The notes beneath the pieces were generated by a model that was not told the DNA's origin, searched no databases, and worked only from the letters and a program-made list of their open reading frames with translations. Position numbers and translations under genes: made by a program. Below are positions 6,013-6,335 of a stretch of DNA of 6,335 bases, in pieces. Position 1 is the first letter of the stretch, and each line of letters begins with the position of its first letter. The DNA is from Cyanobacteriota bacterium (GTDB lineage: Bacteria; Cyanobacteriota; Cyanobacteriia; Leptolyngbyales; Leptolyngbyaceae), in the NCBI GenBank assembly GCA_027482985.1, contig JAIXVO010000224.1, forward strand, positions 1-6,335, read 5' to 3'.

Positions 6013-6293
6013 TAACCGACCTCCTCCAATTCCGGTGTCGGTGGCTCCGGAGACACCACAGACCAGCCCTGCAACTCCGCCACATCGACATAACTCAGAT
6101 GGGCGATCGCCGCTGGCAATGCACTCTGCAAAATCTCGTACAACCGATGCACGCGCAAGGTGGTGTGATAGGGAATCTGGGCCGGAGTGGACGCAGCCGT
6201 GAGGGGCGATCGCAAATCACAAATCCCATGCACTTCGCGATCTTCCAGTGCCCGTTGGAGGGACTGCGTGGTCGCAAAGGGTTGAAGTTCCAA
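6012..6293 (-). CDS. Soluble C-terminal tail of a DUF4040/MbhD-like antiporter protein, apparently lacking its N-terminal membrane domain
   Basis: The frame is open from the codon after a TAG at 6317-6315 (first codon AGG at 6314) to a TAA that overlaps the MnhB start. No ATG occurs near its beginning; the first usable start is TTG at 6293, giving 93 residues. The product is hydrophilic: helix-like TTQSLQRALEDREVHGICDL, then YHTTLRVHRLYEILQSALP, then an acidic Pro-rich end. From memory, cyanobacterial DUF4040 (MbhD-like) proteins encoded just before the MbhE-MnhB gene carry a soluble extension of this type (arginine-leucine-glutamate-leucine, TQ-LHRAL-D-E-H, RIYEI). The residues preceding the TTG, RKPHHVR, would fit that extension too. 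The membrane part is not found in frame, so this is either a 5'-truncated or interrupted gene, or a stand-alone tail. Family assignment is moderate; the truncation reading depends on it. Confidence 0.55.
   Translation of the reverse strand: MELQPFATTQSLQRALEDREVHGICDLRSPLTAASTPAQIPYHTTLRVHRLYEILQSALPAAIAHLSYVDVAELQGWSVVSPEPPTPELEEVG
6019..6027 (-). promoter_or_regulatory. Strong Shine-Dalgarno for the MnhB gene
   Basis: On the minus strand GGAGGAGGT is followed by 6 nt and then the ATG at 6012. It is the best ribosome binding site in the window and fixes the MnhB start. It lies within the last codons of the upstream frame, consistent with translational coupling. Confidence 0.85.
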
Positions 6294-6314
6294 CCGGACA
6301 TGGTGCGGTTTCCT

Positions 6315-6335
6315 CTAAATATACATACATATGCA
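6315..6335. other. AT-rich edge sequence preceding the truncated antiporter frame
   Basis: The last 20 bases are strongly AT-rich with TATG/GTAT repeats on the minus strand, unlike the GC-rich coding sequence beside it, and carry the TAG that closes the antiporter frame. It may be the end of a mobile element, an intergenic stretch, or a contig edge; too little is present to classify it. Confidence 0.3.

Noticed and set aside
6095..6301. A 68-codon minus-strand frame beginning with an ATG behind AGAGG
   Set aside because: Despite a real ATG and a fair ribosome binding site, the product is Arg/Cys/Pro-rich without motifs, while the other frame gives a family-like protein running to the TAATG overlap with MnhB.

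Overview
The window is cyanobacterial chromosome. The octamer GCGATCGC (the HIP1 palindrome typical of cyanobacteria) occurs about 16 times in 6.3 kb, mostly inside genes. Several products are cyanobacterial in type: a TgpA/DUF3488-like membrane protein with a degenerate transglutaminase core, an MbhE-MnhB antiporter subunit, and a hypothetical protein with a PPLFPWE motif. Genus cannot be told from this sequence alone. I see no CRISPR array, tRNA, rRNA or complete mobile element.

Left part, plus strand: a possible C-terminal scrap of an upstream gene ends at 41. A 345-residue protein of unknown function follows (41-1078). After a 199-bp spacer with an imperfect hairpin comes a 760-residue membrane protein (1278-3560). 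It has six N-terminal membrane helices, an extracytoplasmic transglutaminase-like domain, another membrane helix and a DUF4129-type tail. The catalytic Cys and His of the transglutaminase core are replaced by Pro and Tyr. The only cysteine in the protein lies in a membrane helix, so it is best read as a pseudo-enzyme.

Middle part, minus strand (reading 4912 to 3553): a small acidic protein of unknown function, a stand-alone CheY-like receiver with all phosphorylation residues, and a YetF/DUF421 membrane protein 21 nt behind it. They may form one transcription unit. The DUF421 gene overlaps the 3' end of the TgpA-like gene by 8 bp, tail to tail.

Right part: a DUF952 protein on the plus strand (5016-5366) starts from a 103-bp divergent spacer. 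It overlaps by 26 bp, tail to tail, an MbhE-MnhB subunit of an Mrp-type Na+/H+ antiporter on the minus strand (6012-5341). The antiporter gene is coupled by a TAATG stop/start overlap and a near-perfect Shine-Dalgarno to an upstream 93-residue frame. That frame looks like the soluble C-terminal tail of the DUF4040/MbhD antiporter protein. Its membrane part is not present in frame: a TAG stop and AT-rich sequence at the window edge precede it, so the gene may be interrupted there or the sequence may stop at a repeat.

No complete novel system is visible. The most interesting points are the inactivated transglutaminase core, the headless antiporter gene at the right edge, and the receiver/small-protein/YetF cluster.
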